Made by a program: the position numbers and the translations under genes | Assembly: GCF_016907655.1 (NCBI RefSeq) | Contig: NZ_JAFBCL010000001.1 | Coordinates: forward strand, 2,108,001 to 2,172,000 | Direction: 5' to 3' | Source: Saccharothrix algeriensis | GTDB lineage: Bacteria; Actinomycetota; Actinomycetes; Mycobacteriales; Pseudonocardiaceae | Length of the DNA stretch: 64,000 nt | In this document: in pieces, positions 57,402 to 64,000 of the stretch | How the letters are laid out: every line of letters begins with the position of its first letter | How positions within the stretch are numbered: the first letter of the stretch is position 1 | Notes under the pieces: model-generated | The model's database searches: none | What the model saw: only the letters and a program-made list of their open reading frames with translations | Told to the model about the DNA's origin: nothing

Positions 57402-59003
57402 GTGCCCCGACCAGCAGCGAGGACGAGCAGAGCCGGCCGACGCGGGCTCGGCCTGACACTCGCGGCACTGCTCCTGACCGGCGCGGTGGGCGCCGCGACG
57501 CCGGCGCAAGCGACCACGGAGACGCCGTTGCGACAGATCGTGCCCGCCCCGGTGAAGGTCACGCCCAAACCGGGCACCACCTACACCCTGTCCCCCGACA
57601 CCCGCATCCACACCCACCCCGGCTCGCGGGAGGCCCGGCAGGTCGGCGAGTACCTGGCGGGCGTGCTGCGGCCCTCCACCGGGTACCGCCTGCCGGTGAC
57701 GCCCGGCGCGTCCTGGCGCGGCATCTCGCTGCTGCTGGTCGGTGCGGACGCGCGGGTCGGCGAGGAGGGCTACCAGCTCGACGTGACGCGGCGCGGCGTG
57801 GTGATCCGGGCCAGGACGGCGGCCGGGCTGTTCGCGGGCGTGCAGACCTTCCGCCAGCTGCTGCCCGCGAAGGTCGAGGCGAAGACCCGGCAGCGCGGCC
57901 CGTGGACCGCGCCCGGTGGCAGCGTGCTGGACTACCCGCGCTACGCGCACCGCGGCGCGATGCTCGACGTGGCACGGCACTTCTTCTCCGTCGACGAGGT
58001 CAAGCGCTACATCGACCAGATCGCGCAGTACAAGGTCAACCGGCTGCACCTGCACCTGACCGACGACCAGGGCTGGCGGCTGGAGATCAAGAGCTGGCCG
58101 CGCCTGACCTCCCACGGCGGCAGCACGGAGGTCGGCGGCGGCGCCGGCGGGTACTACACGCAGGAGCAGTACCGGGAACTGGTCGCCTACGCGGCGTCGC
58201 GGCACATCACGGTGATCCCCGAGATCGACATCCCGGGCCACACCAACGCCGCGCTCTCCTCGTATGCGGAGCTGAACTGCGACGGCGTCGCCCCGCCGCT
58301 GTACACCGGCATCGATGTCGGCTTCAGCTCGCTGTGCATCGACAAGGACATCACCTACCGGTTCGTGGACGACGTGCTGCGCGAGGTCGCGGCGCTGACG
58401 CCCGGCGAGTTCATCCACATCGGCGGCGACGAGGCGCTGGTCACCACCGACCCGGACTTCATCGAGTTCATGGACAAGGTCCTGCCGCTGGTGGCGAAGC
58501 ACGGCAAGAGGGCTTCCGGCTGGCACGAGTTCGTCAAGGCTTCCCCGGACGCCTCGGCGGTGCCGCAGTTCTGGGGCACGAAGCCGGTCGCGCCGGACGT
58601 GGTGGCCGCCGCGCAGCGCGGCAACAAGATCGTGCTGTCGCCCGCCACCAAGGCTTACCTGGACATGAAGTACGACGAGAACACGCCGCTGGGCCTGAAG
58701 TGGGCCGGCTACACCGACGTGGAGGACGCGTACGACTGGAACCCCGGCGCGTACGTGCAGGACCTGCCGGAGTCGGCCGTGCGCGGCGTCGAGGCTCCAC
58801 TGTGGACGGAGACGCTGGCGCAGTCGGCGGACCTGGAGTACATGGCCTTCCCCAGACTCCCGGCCATCGCCGAGCTGGCGTGGTCGCCGTGGAGCACCCA
58901 CGACTGGACCGGCTTCAAGCACCGCCTGGCGGCGCAGGCCCCGCGCTGGGAGGCGCAGGGCGTCAACTACTACCCGTCGCCGCAGGTGCCCTGGAAGAAG
59001 TGA
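57402..59003 (+). CDS. Secreted beta-N-acetylhexosaminidase, GH20
   Basis: A 533-residue exported enzyme. It has an Arg-rich signal peptide (RRGLGLTLAALLLTGAVGAATPAQA, cleavage probably near residue 37), an N-terminal GH20b domain and a catalytic barrel with RGAMLDVARHFF, HLHLTDDQGWRLEI, IPEIDIPGHTNAAL and HIGGDEAL carrying the Asp343-Glu344 catalytic pair. It removes terminal GlcNAc from chitin oligomers, matching control by the GlcNAc-responsive regulator DasR. GTG start at 57402 with CAGGAGG upstream. Monocistronic, ending in a terminator. Confidence 0.95.
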   Translation: MPRPAARTSRAGRRGLGLTLAALLLTGAVGAATPAQATTETPLRQIVPAPVKVTPKPGTTYTLSPDTRIHTHPGSREARQVGEYLAGVLRPSTGYRLPVTPGASWRGISLLLVGADARVGEEGYQLDVTRRGVVIRARTAAGLFAGVQTFRQLLPAKVEAKTRQRGPWTAPGGSVLDYPRYAHRGAMLDVARHFFSVDEVKRYIDQIAQYKVNRLHLHLTDDQGWRLEIKSWPRLTSHGGSTEVGGGAGGYYTQEQYRELVAYAASRHITVIPEIDIPGHTNAALSSYAELNCDGVAPPLYTGIDVGFSSLCIDKDITYRFVDDVLREVAALTPGEFIHIGGDEALVTTDPDFIEFMDKVLPLVAKHGKRASGWHEFVKASPDASAVPQFWGTKPVAPDVVAAAQRGNKIVLSPATKAYLDMKYDENTPLGLKWAGYTDVEDAYDWNPGAYVQDLPESAVRGVEAPLWTETLAQSADLEYMAFPRLPAIAELAWSPWSTHDWTGFKHRLAAQAPRWEAQGVNYYPSPQVPWKK

Positions 59004-59010
59004 CGCGCGC

Positions 59011-59043
59011 CCGCGGGGAGGCGGTTCGGCCGCCTCCCCGCGG
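59011..59043. terminator. Bidirectional hairpin terminator
   Basis: Fourteen-base perfect stem CCGCGGGGAGGCGG with its complement and a five-base loop between the convergent hexosaminidase and aldehyde dehydrogenase-like genes. Confidence 0.85.
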
Positions 59044-59045
59044 CG

Positions 59046-60539
59046 CTACGGCAGGTCGTGCCCGGCGGAGTAGCCGATCCGCAGGCTCCTGGTGCGCCGG
59101 AAGCGGTCCAGCAGCGCGCGGTGGTCCTCGTCGTCGTCCGGCCGGCAGCCGTCGGGCGCCGCGTGGTTCACCCGGACCCGCGCGGCCCGGATCCCGCGCC
59201 CGACCCGGTGGGCGGCGCCGAGGTCGCGCGACCACACGCCGGCGTCCCGGACGTCCGGCGTGTCGTTGACGAGCTTCACCGCGTCGTCGCGGTCGTCGAA
59301 GCGGGACACCGACACGACCGGACCGGGCGGTTCGCCCGACGGGGGCGGCAGCCTGGTGTCGCGTTCGAGGATCGCCGGCGTGAGGTAGGAGCCGCCGGAG
59401 AACTCGCCGCCGAGGTCGACGCGCTCCCCTCCCCGGACCAGGCGCGCGCCTTCCCGCCGGGCGTGGTCGATGTGCGCCAGCACCGCCGCCAGCCGCGCCG
59501 GGCCCGCCTGCGCGCCGACCGCGGTCCCGGTGTCCAGCGGGTTGCCCGGCCGGAGGGCCCCGACGCGGTCGACCGCGTCGGCGAGGAACCGGTCGTAGGC
59601 GGAGGCTTGGACGAGCACCCGCGACGGGACCGCGCACACCCCGCCCCGGTTGCGCGTGAAGGCGGTGAAGCCGGCCAGGGCCTCGTCCAGGAAGGGGTCC
59701 CGGCGCGCGGCCACGTCGGCGAGGAAGACCTCGGCGCCCCGGCCGCCCGGTTCCAGCAGCACCGGGACCAGGTTCCCGGCGGCGTGCCGCAGGACCGGCC
59801 GCCCGGCGCCCGCCGCGCCGGCGAACGCGACCAGGGCCACCCGGCGGGAGGACGCGAGCGGCCCGCCCGCCTCGGCGCCGGAACCGGTCACGACGTTCAC
59901 CACGCCCGGCGGCAGCAGGTCCGCGATCACGTCCACCAGCTGGTGGACCGACACCGGGGCGTGCTCGGCGGGCTTGAGCACCACCGCGTTGCCCGCCGCC
60001 AGCGCGGGCGCGAGCACCCGGGCGGCCACCAGCAGCGGGGAGTCCCGCGGCAGGAGCTGCCCGACCACGCCCAGCGGCTCCGGGAAGCGGTGGGCCACCA
60101 CGTCGTCGCCGACCAGGGCCGCCGTGCCGCCCCCGGCCGACAGCGCACCCGCGAGGCGGCGGAAGCGGTCCACGACCGAGGGCACGTCGGCGGCCAGCGC
60201 CTCGCGGACCGGCCGACCGGTCTCCCACGCCTGCACGACCGCCAGGGCCTCCAGGTGGTCCTCGACGCGGTCGGCGATCTCGGCCAGCGCGGCGGCGCGC
60301 CCGGCGGGCGGCGTGCGGCCCCACGCCCCGGCCGCGCCGTGCGCCGCGTCCAGCGCCCGGTCCACGTCCTCGGCGGTGCCGCGGGCCACCTCCGCGAACA
60401 CCTCGCCGGTCACCGGTGTCGCGGCGGTGGCGTAGCCGCCCGCGGCCGGCGCGACGTGCTCGCCGCCGACGAAGTGGTCGTACCGCTCCCGGCAGGACAC
60501 CACGCTGCCCACCCGGCCCGGTGCCGCGTACCTGGTCAT
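59046..60539 (-). CDS. Divergent aldehyde dehydrogenase-like protein
   Basis: A 497-residue member of the ALDH superfamily. The fold motifs are present: LAAGNAVVLKPAEHAPVS, GVVNVVTGSG and the catalytic-Cys region NRGGVCAVPSRVLV. Several conserved sites differ from typical enzymes: the FTGS motif reads FAGA, the ELGGK motif reads EPGGR, and the C-terminal PFGGxKxSG motif is missing. It could still use an aldehyde, or could be altered in function. Start at ATG 60539. It is divergent from a GAF-domain regulator, an arrangement common for acetaldehyde-type dehydrogenases and AcoR-like regulators. Confidence 0.85.
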   Translation of the reverse strand: MTRYAAPGRVGSVVSCRERYDHFVGGEHVAPAAGGYATAATPVTGEVFAEVARGTAEDVDRALDAAHGAAGAWGRTPPAGRAAALAEIADRVEDHLEALAVVQAWETGRPVREALAADVPSVVDRFRRLAGALSAGGGTAALVGDDVVAHRFPEPLGVVGQLLPRDSPLLVAARVLAPALAAGNAVVLKPAEHAPVSVHQLVDVIADLLPPGVVNVVTGSGAEAGGPLASSRRVALVAFAGAAGAGRPVLRHAAGNLVPVLLEPGGRGAEVFLADVAARRDPFLDEALAGFTAFTRNRGGVCAVPSRVLVQASAYDRFLADAVDRVGALRPGNPLDTGTAVGAQAGPARLAAVLAHIDHARREGARLVRGGERVDLGGEFSGGSYLTPAILERDTRLPPPSGEPPGPVVSVSRFDDRDDAVKLVNDTPDVRDAGVWSRDLGAAHRVGRGIRAARVRVNHAAPDGCRPDDDEDHRALLDRFRRTRSLRIGYSAGHDLP

Positions 60540-60685
60540 CCCGCCGCCTCCCGCGTCGTCGCGCCGATCGCCGGGCGAACCTAGGCAGCGCCACGTTGCA
60601 GTCACGTTGCACCCGATCGGGGGAGGGATCGGCTTGCCGCCGCCGGCGGCGGGCCGTCATCCTGAAGAGCCCAGGAGGTCCCGCC

Positions 60686-62122
60686 ATGCACCCCGATCCC
60701 CGCCGGCTCGCCCGCCTGCACGAGGCGACGCTGAGCGGGGCGGCGGCAGCCGGCGCGCGGGCGGTGATCGTGGAGTCCTGGCGGCGCTCGCTCGCGGCGC
60801 GGGTCGACCCGGACCGGCACGAGGCGCCCGTCGTGCTCGACCCGGACGAGGTGGCCGCGCTGCGCGCCGCGCACCCGTTCGCCGCCGTGCTGCCGCTGCT
60901 GCGCGAGGCGCTGGTGGGCGTCGCCGACGAGGCCCAGCACGTCATGATCATCACCGACGCGGCCGGCCACGTGCTGTGGTGCGAGGGCGCGGCGGCGGTG
61001 CGCGGGCGCGCCGAGCGGGTGCGGCTGACCGAGGGCGCCCGCTGGAGCGAGGACGCCATCGGCACGAACGCCATGGGCACCGCGCTGGTCCTGGGCCGCG
61101 CGGTGACCGTGCACTCGGCGGAGCACCTGGTGCGCACCTGCCACGGGTGGACGTGCGCGGCGACGCCCGTGCGCGACCCGGACACCGGGCAGGTGCTGGG
61201 CGTGATCGACGTGAGCGGACCGCTGACCAGCGCGCACCCGGCCGTGCCCGCCCTGGTGGCGACCGCGGGGCGACTGGTGGAGAGCCAGTTGCGGGCGCGG
61301 CTCGCGATCGAGGACGAGCGGCTGCGGTCGGTGGGCACCCGGCACCTGGCCGGCCTGCGCGGCGAGCCCGGCGCGCTGCTCAGCCCCACCGGGCGGGTGC
61401 TCGCGACGGCGTCCGGGGACGCGCCGGTGGACGTGGCGGGCGGGCGCGTGGACGTGGCGGGCGGGCAGGTGCGGCTGGCGGACGGGCGCGAGGCGCTGGT
61501 CGAGCCCCTGGCCGAGGGCTACCTGCTGCGCGTGCCGCCCGCCCCGCCCCGCCGCGCCCGCAGGCCCGTGCTGTCGCTCCGGTTCCTCGGCGGCGAACCG
61601 GGCGGGGCGCTGGACGGGCGGGAGCTGGTCCTGTCGCTGCGACACGCGGAACTGCTGACCGCCCTGTCCCTGCGCCCGCGCGGGTTGACCGCCGAGCAGC
61701 TGGCCCTGGACCTGTACGGGGAGCGCGGCAACCCGGCCACGGTGCGGGCCGAGCTGCACCGGCTGCGGGCCCAGCTCGACACCGTGCTGCTGACCCGGCC
61801 CTACCGACTGGCCGCCGAGGTCCGCGCCGACTTCCTCGCGGTGCGCGCGGCCCTGCGGGTGGGCGACGTCCGCTCGGCCGCGCGCGCGTACCGGGGTGAG
61901 CTGCTGCCGCGCTCCGACGCCCCGGTGGTGCGCGAGGAGCGCGACGACCTCGCGACGGCCCTGCGGTGCGCCGTGCTGGACCTCGGCGACCTGGCGGCGC
62001 TGTGGTCGTTCGCGGGCACGGTGGAGGACGCGGAGGTGTTGGAGCGCCTCGTGCGACTGCTCCCCCGCACCGATGCCCGACGCGCCCTCGCGGCGGCTCG
62101 GCTGCGACGGGCGTTGGCATAG
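60686..62122 (+). CDS. GAF-domain transcriptional regulator, AcoR-like without AAA domain
   Basis: A 478-residue protein. The N-terminal half resembles the sensor part of AcoR: VIVESWRRSLAARVDP, a GAF-like domain with VMIITDAAGHVLWCEG and LTEGARWSEDAIGTNAMGTAL, and WTCAATPVRDPDTGQVLGVIDVSG. There is no sigma-54 AAA ATPase; instead the C-terminus has a winged-helix-like segment (ELLTALSLRPRGLTAEQLALDLYGE, VRAELHRLRAQLDTVL) as in actinomycete relatives. AGGAGG lies seven bases before ATG 60686. It probably controls the divergent aldehyde dehydrogenase-like gene in response to a small molecule. Confidence 0.87.
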   Translation: MHPDPRRLARLHEATLSGAAAAGARAVIVESWRRSLAARVDPDRHEAPVVLDPDEVAALRAAHPFAAVLPLLREALVGVADEAQHVMIITDAAGHVLWCEGAAAVRGRAERVRLTEGARWSEDAIGTNAMGTALVLGRAVTVHSAEHLVRTCHGWTCAATPVRDPDTGQVLGVIDVSGPLTSAHPAVPALVATAGRLVESQLRARLAIEDERLRSVGTRHLAGLRGEPGALLSPTGRVLATASGDAPVDVAGGRVDVAGGQVRLADGREALVEPLAEGYLLRVPPAPPRRARRPVLSLRFLGGEPGGALDGRELVLSLRHAELLTALSLRPRGLTAEQLALDLYGERGNPATVRAELHRLRAQLDTVLLTRPYRLAAEVRADFLAVRAALRVGDVRSAARAYRGELLPRSDAPVVREERDDLATALRCAVLDLGDLAALWSFAGTVEDAEVLERLVRLLPRTDARRALAAARLRRALA

Positions 62123-62253
62123 GGAGCGACAACGCCAACCACCCGACTCGACTGGGACCAGGTCTTACACCCCGGCTTCCGAGCCCGATTTCAGCTTGAA
62201 GCTCTTGTCTTTTGCTCTCGCCCTCCCGCACGCCCCGTGCAGACCGGTCGCCT

Positions 62254-62378
62254 CGTGTTCTCCCCGTATGGCCTGCCCGGAGGGCTACCATGCTTTCTTG
62301 GGGGGTGCAAGCACGCTTTTCGCTTGCACCCCCCAAGAAAGCATGGTCGTCTTTGACAGGTCATGCGGGGGGAACACG
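62254..62378. repeat. Hairpin element copy A (125 bp)
   Basis: Outer 22-base arms (62254-62275 and 62357-62378, three mismatches) enclose an inner perfect 26-base stem (62287-62312 with 62322-62347) and a nine-base loop ACGCTTTTC. The layout matches copy B. Confidence 0.9.
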
Positions 62379-62545
62379 ACCGCTGTTTCTTTTCATTCTC
62401 CTTGGCGGCCTGCCTGTCCGGCGAGGACTCTTTCAAGCTTTTCAGCCTCGGGCGGTACGGCACCGAATCTCACCCGGATCGGTGCGGGGCACAAGTACGA
62501 AGAGCGGCCGAGAGGCCCCCAAGGAGGAGGAAAAGAAAGGGCGGT

Positions 62546-62677
62546 CGTGTTCTCCTCCCCGCACGGCCTGCCGAAGGCAATCAGATTTGCCTGGGGGTGT
62601 CAAGCGGTAAAGCGTGCTTGACACCCCCAGGCAAATCTGATTGGGCTGCGCCCAGGCCGTACGGGGAGGAGAACACG
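62546..62677. repeat. Hairpin element copy B (132 bp), inverted relative to A
   Basis: Outer 25-base arms (62546-62570 and 62653-62677, one mismatch) enclose an inner perfect 27-base stem (62579-62605 with 62616-62642) and a ten-base loop GGTAAAGCGT. The loop is nearly the complement of that in copy A, so the copies are inverted. Confidence 0.9.
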
Positions 62678-62773
62678 AAGCGACCGGTATGGCACTGGGT
62701 GCGCCAGCCTTGTGGAAAAGCGCAAGAGGGGCGTGGGCCGGGTTCGTCATCGGCCGGGATCTAGGCTGGTGGC

Positions 62774-63373
62774 ATGGGGTCGTTCGCGCCGGGGGACGTG
62801 GCGTTGCGCCGTGAAGTGCTGCACGGGCGGCCGTGGGCGGTGACGCCGACCCGGGTCGTGCTGGACGAGCCGGGTCTGCTGGTGGTGTTCACCGTTCCCG
62901 GCACGGTGTTCGGCTTCCCGCGGCACCACTACCCGCACGGCTGGCAGGCCGCCGGGAACACGCACTGGCGCGGGCACGGCAAGTTGCAGCTGCACCGGCC
63001 CGGTGACGCCTACTCCGTCGACCTGTACTGGCAGGGCCCGCAGCGGCGGTTCGCGGGCTGGTACCTCAACCTTCAGGACCCGTTCCGGCGCACCGCGCTC
63101 GGCTTCGACACGCTGGACCACGCGCTGGACTACTGGGCGCCCGTCGAGGGCGGGTGGGTCGAGCGGGACCGGGAGGAGTTCGAGGAGCAGCTCACCGCGG
63201 GCAAGTACACCGCCGAGCAGGGCGAGGCGATCCGCCGCACGGGCAAGGAGGTCGCGGCCATGCTGGACGCCGGCGACACCTGGTGGGACCCGGCGTGGGC
63301 GGGGTTCGCGCCCGACCCCGCCTGGCCCGTGCCCACCCTGCCCGACGGGTGGGAGGACTACCCGCTGCCGTGA
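62774..63373 (+). CDS. DUF402 domain protein
   Basis: A 199-residue cytoplasmic protein of the DUF402 family, whose studied members include nucleoside di- and triphosphatases. Recognisable blocks are LVVFTVPGTVFGFPR, YWQGPQRRFAGWYLNLQDPFRRTALGFDTLDHALDYW and EFEEQLTAGKYTAEQGEAIRR. Asp and Glu residues in the DPFRRTxxGFDTLDH segment fit the metal-binding site. Its stop overlaps the start of the next gene by four bases (GTGA), so the two are coupled. It follows the hairpin region by about 95 bases. Confidence 0.88.
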   Translation: MGSFAPGDVALRREVLHGRPWAVTPTRVVLDEPGLLVVFTVPGTVFGFPRHHYPHGWQAAGNTHWRGHGKLQLHRPGDAYSVDLYWQGPQRRFAGWYLNLQDPFRRTALGFDTLDHALDYWAPVEGGWVERDREEFEEQLTAGKYTAEQGEAIRRTGKEVAAMLDAGDTWWDPAWAGFAPDPAWPVPTLPDGWEDYPLP

Positions 63374-63984
63374 AGGTCCGCCCGCTGACCCCCGAGTCGC
63401 TGGTCGCCGAGCTGGTCGACCGGATCGACGCCGCGCCGCGCACCGGCTGGGTGCGGGTGCTGCTCGACGGCGCGCCGCCGGCCCGGCCGGACCGCCTGGC
63501 CGACGCGCTGGTCGAACCGCTGCGGGCGGTGGGGCGGCCGGTCCAGCGGGTGTCGGCGGGCGACTTCCTGCGGCCCGCCTCGGTGCGGCTGGAGTTCGGG
63601 CGCACCGACCCCGACTCGTTCCGGGACGGCTGGCTGGACGTCAACGGGCTGCTCCGCGAGGTGCTGGAGCCGCTGGGGCCCGGCGGGACCGGCCGGGTGC
63701 TGCCGTCGCTGTGGAACGCCGCCACCGACCGGGCCAGCCGCGCCGACTACGCGACCCTGCCCGAGGGCGGGGTGCTGCTGCTGGACGGCACGCTGCTGCT
63801 GGACCGGTGGCTGCCCGCCGAGCTGACCGTGCACCTGTGGCTGTCCGCCGCGGCGCTGGCCCGGCAGACCGACCCGGACCAGCGGTGGACGCTGCCCGCC
63901 TACGAGGGCTACGAACCCCGCGCCGACGTGACGGTGCGGTACGACCACCCCGACCGGCCCGCGCTCGTGGGTACGATCGGGTAG
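63370..63984 (+). CDS. Uridine kinase-like protein with altered P-loop
   Basis: A 204-residue protein matching actinomycete proteins annotated as uridine kinase: RVSAGDFLRPASVRLEFGRTDPDSFRDGWLDV, LPSLWNAATDRASRADY and GGVLLLDGTLLL. The P-loop position reads LLDGAPPARPDRLADAL, where the glycine-lysine core (GxxGxGKS/T) is replaced, so phosphoryl transfer in the usual way is doubtful. The GTG start at 63370 overlaps the DUF402 stop codon. It ends just before the window edge. Confidence 0.8.
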   Translation: MKVRPLTPESLVAELVDRIDAAPRTGWVRVLLDGAPPARPDRLADALVEPLRAVGRPVQRVSAGDFLRPASVRLEFGRTDPDSFRDGWLDVNGLLREVLEPLGPGGTGRVLPSLWNAATDRASRADYATLPEGGVLLLDGTLLLDRWLPAELTVHLWLSAAALARQTDPDQRWTLPAYEGYEPRADVTVRYDHPDRPALVGTIG

Positions 63985-64000
63985 GAACCGCCGGAGGGGG

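Larger units (their letters stand above)
62123..62773. other. Non-coding region of nested long inverted repeats
   Basis: About 650 bases with no coding character. Nearly all of 62240-62690 is self-complementary: ACCGGTCGC at 62243 matches GCGACCGGT ending at 62688, and AACACGACCGC at 62373 matches GCGGTCGTGTT ending at 62551, both centred near 62464. Two perfect hairpins lie inside. GC is lower than in the flanking genes. Confidence 0.85.

Noticed and set aside
62211..62764. Short frames across the hairpin region
   Set aside because: All follow from the inverted repeats; mirrored peptides appear on both strands, and no ribosome site is convincing.

Overview
The window is high-GC actinomycete DNA with strong codon-position GC bias, many GTG starts and GGAGG ribosome sites. 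The first 16.5 kb has the gene order glbO, aglA, an Rv2474c-like gene, thioesterase, NAD-glutamate dehydrogenase, ettA and an ssb-like gene, which is the order around Rv2470-Rv2478c of Mycobacterium tuberculosis. This places the organism in the Actinomycetota. A Pseudonocardiaceae-type genome (Saccharothrix, Actinosynnema or Lentzea-like) is my best guess from the LmbU, DUF574 methyltransferase and integrative-element content; this is inference.

Layout. 0-16.5 kb: the conserved housekeeping block, with a 1,549-residue repetitive Pro/Ala-rich protein between gdh and ettA. 16.6-19.0 kb: a TetR-regulated DrrAB-type exporter with twin operators and a probably leaderless message. 19.0-24.0 kb: a CopD/CtaG copper protein, a DUF3558-type lipoprotein, and a divergent MFS transporter/LacI regulator pair sharing a palindromic operator. 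24.05 kb: tRNA-Arg(TCT).

24.08-36.90 kb: an integrated actinomycete integrative and conjugative element (about 12.8 kb) bounded by 49-bp direct repeats of the tRNA 3' half. It carries a tyrosine integrase fused to a GntR-type DNA-binding domain, an excisionase, an FtsK/TraB-type DNA translocase with membrane partners, a degenerate WhiB-like protein, two paralogous TPR regulators, a Pif-like Nudix hydrolase, and a lower-GC cargo pair (nuclease-like protein plus membrane-anchored protein) that could be a defence module. A cluster of GACGGGT repeats at the 3' end of the translocase gene is a candidate clt transfer locus.

38.0-46.8 kb: a cluster that looks like specialised metabolism: LmbU-family regulator, glutamine amidotransferase-like protein, radical SAM enzyme, cupin, a 42-codon ORF with a strong ribosome site, an AurF-type diiron N-oxygenase with all seven metal ligands, a class V aminotransferase and an arginyl-tRNA synthetase. 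I do not recognise this combination.

47-64 kb: secreted trypsin-like protease, DUF574 methyltransferase, MarR regulator, a gene of unknown function behind a near-consensus LexA (SOS) box, spermidine synthase-like protein, YtcJ-like amidohydrolase, a formyltransferase behind tandem iron boxes, a DUF1524-type nuclease, a coiled-coil protein, a CYTH-CHAD protein, a GH20 hexosaminidase behind a DasR-like site, an aldehyde dehydrogenase-like/GAF regulator pair, then a 450-bp region of two long perfect hairpins nested in a larger palindrome, and finally a DUF402 protein and a uridine kinase-like protein.
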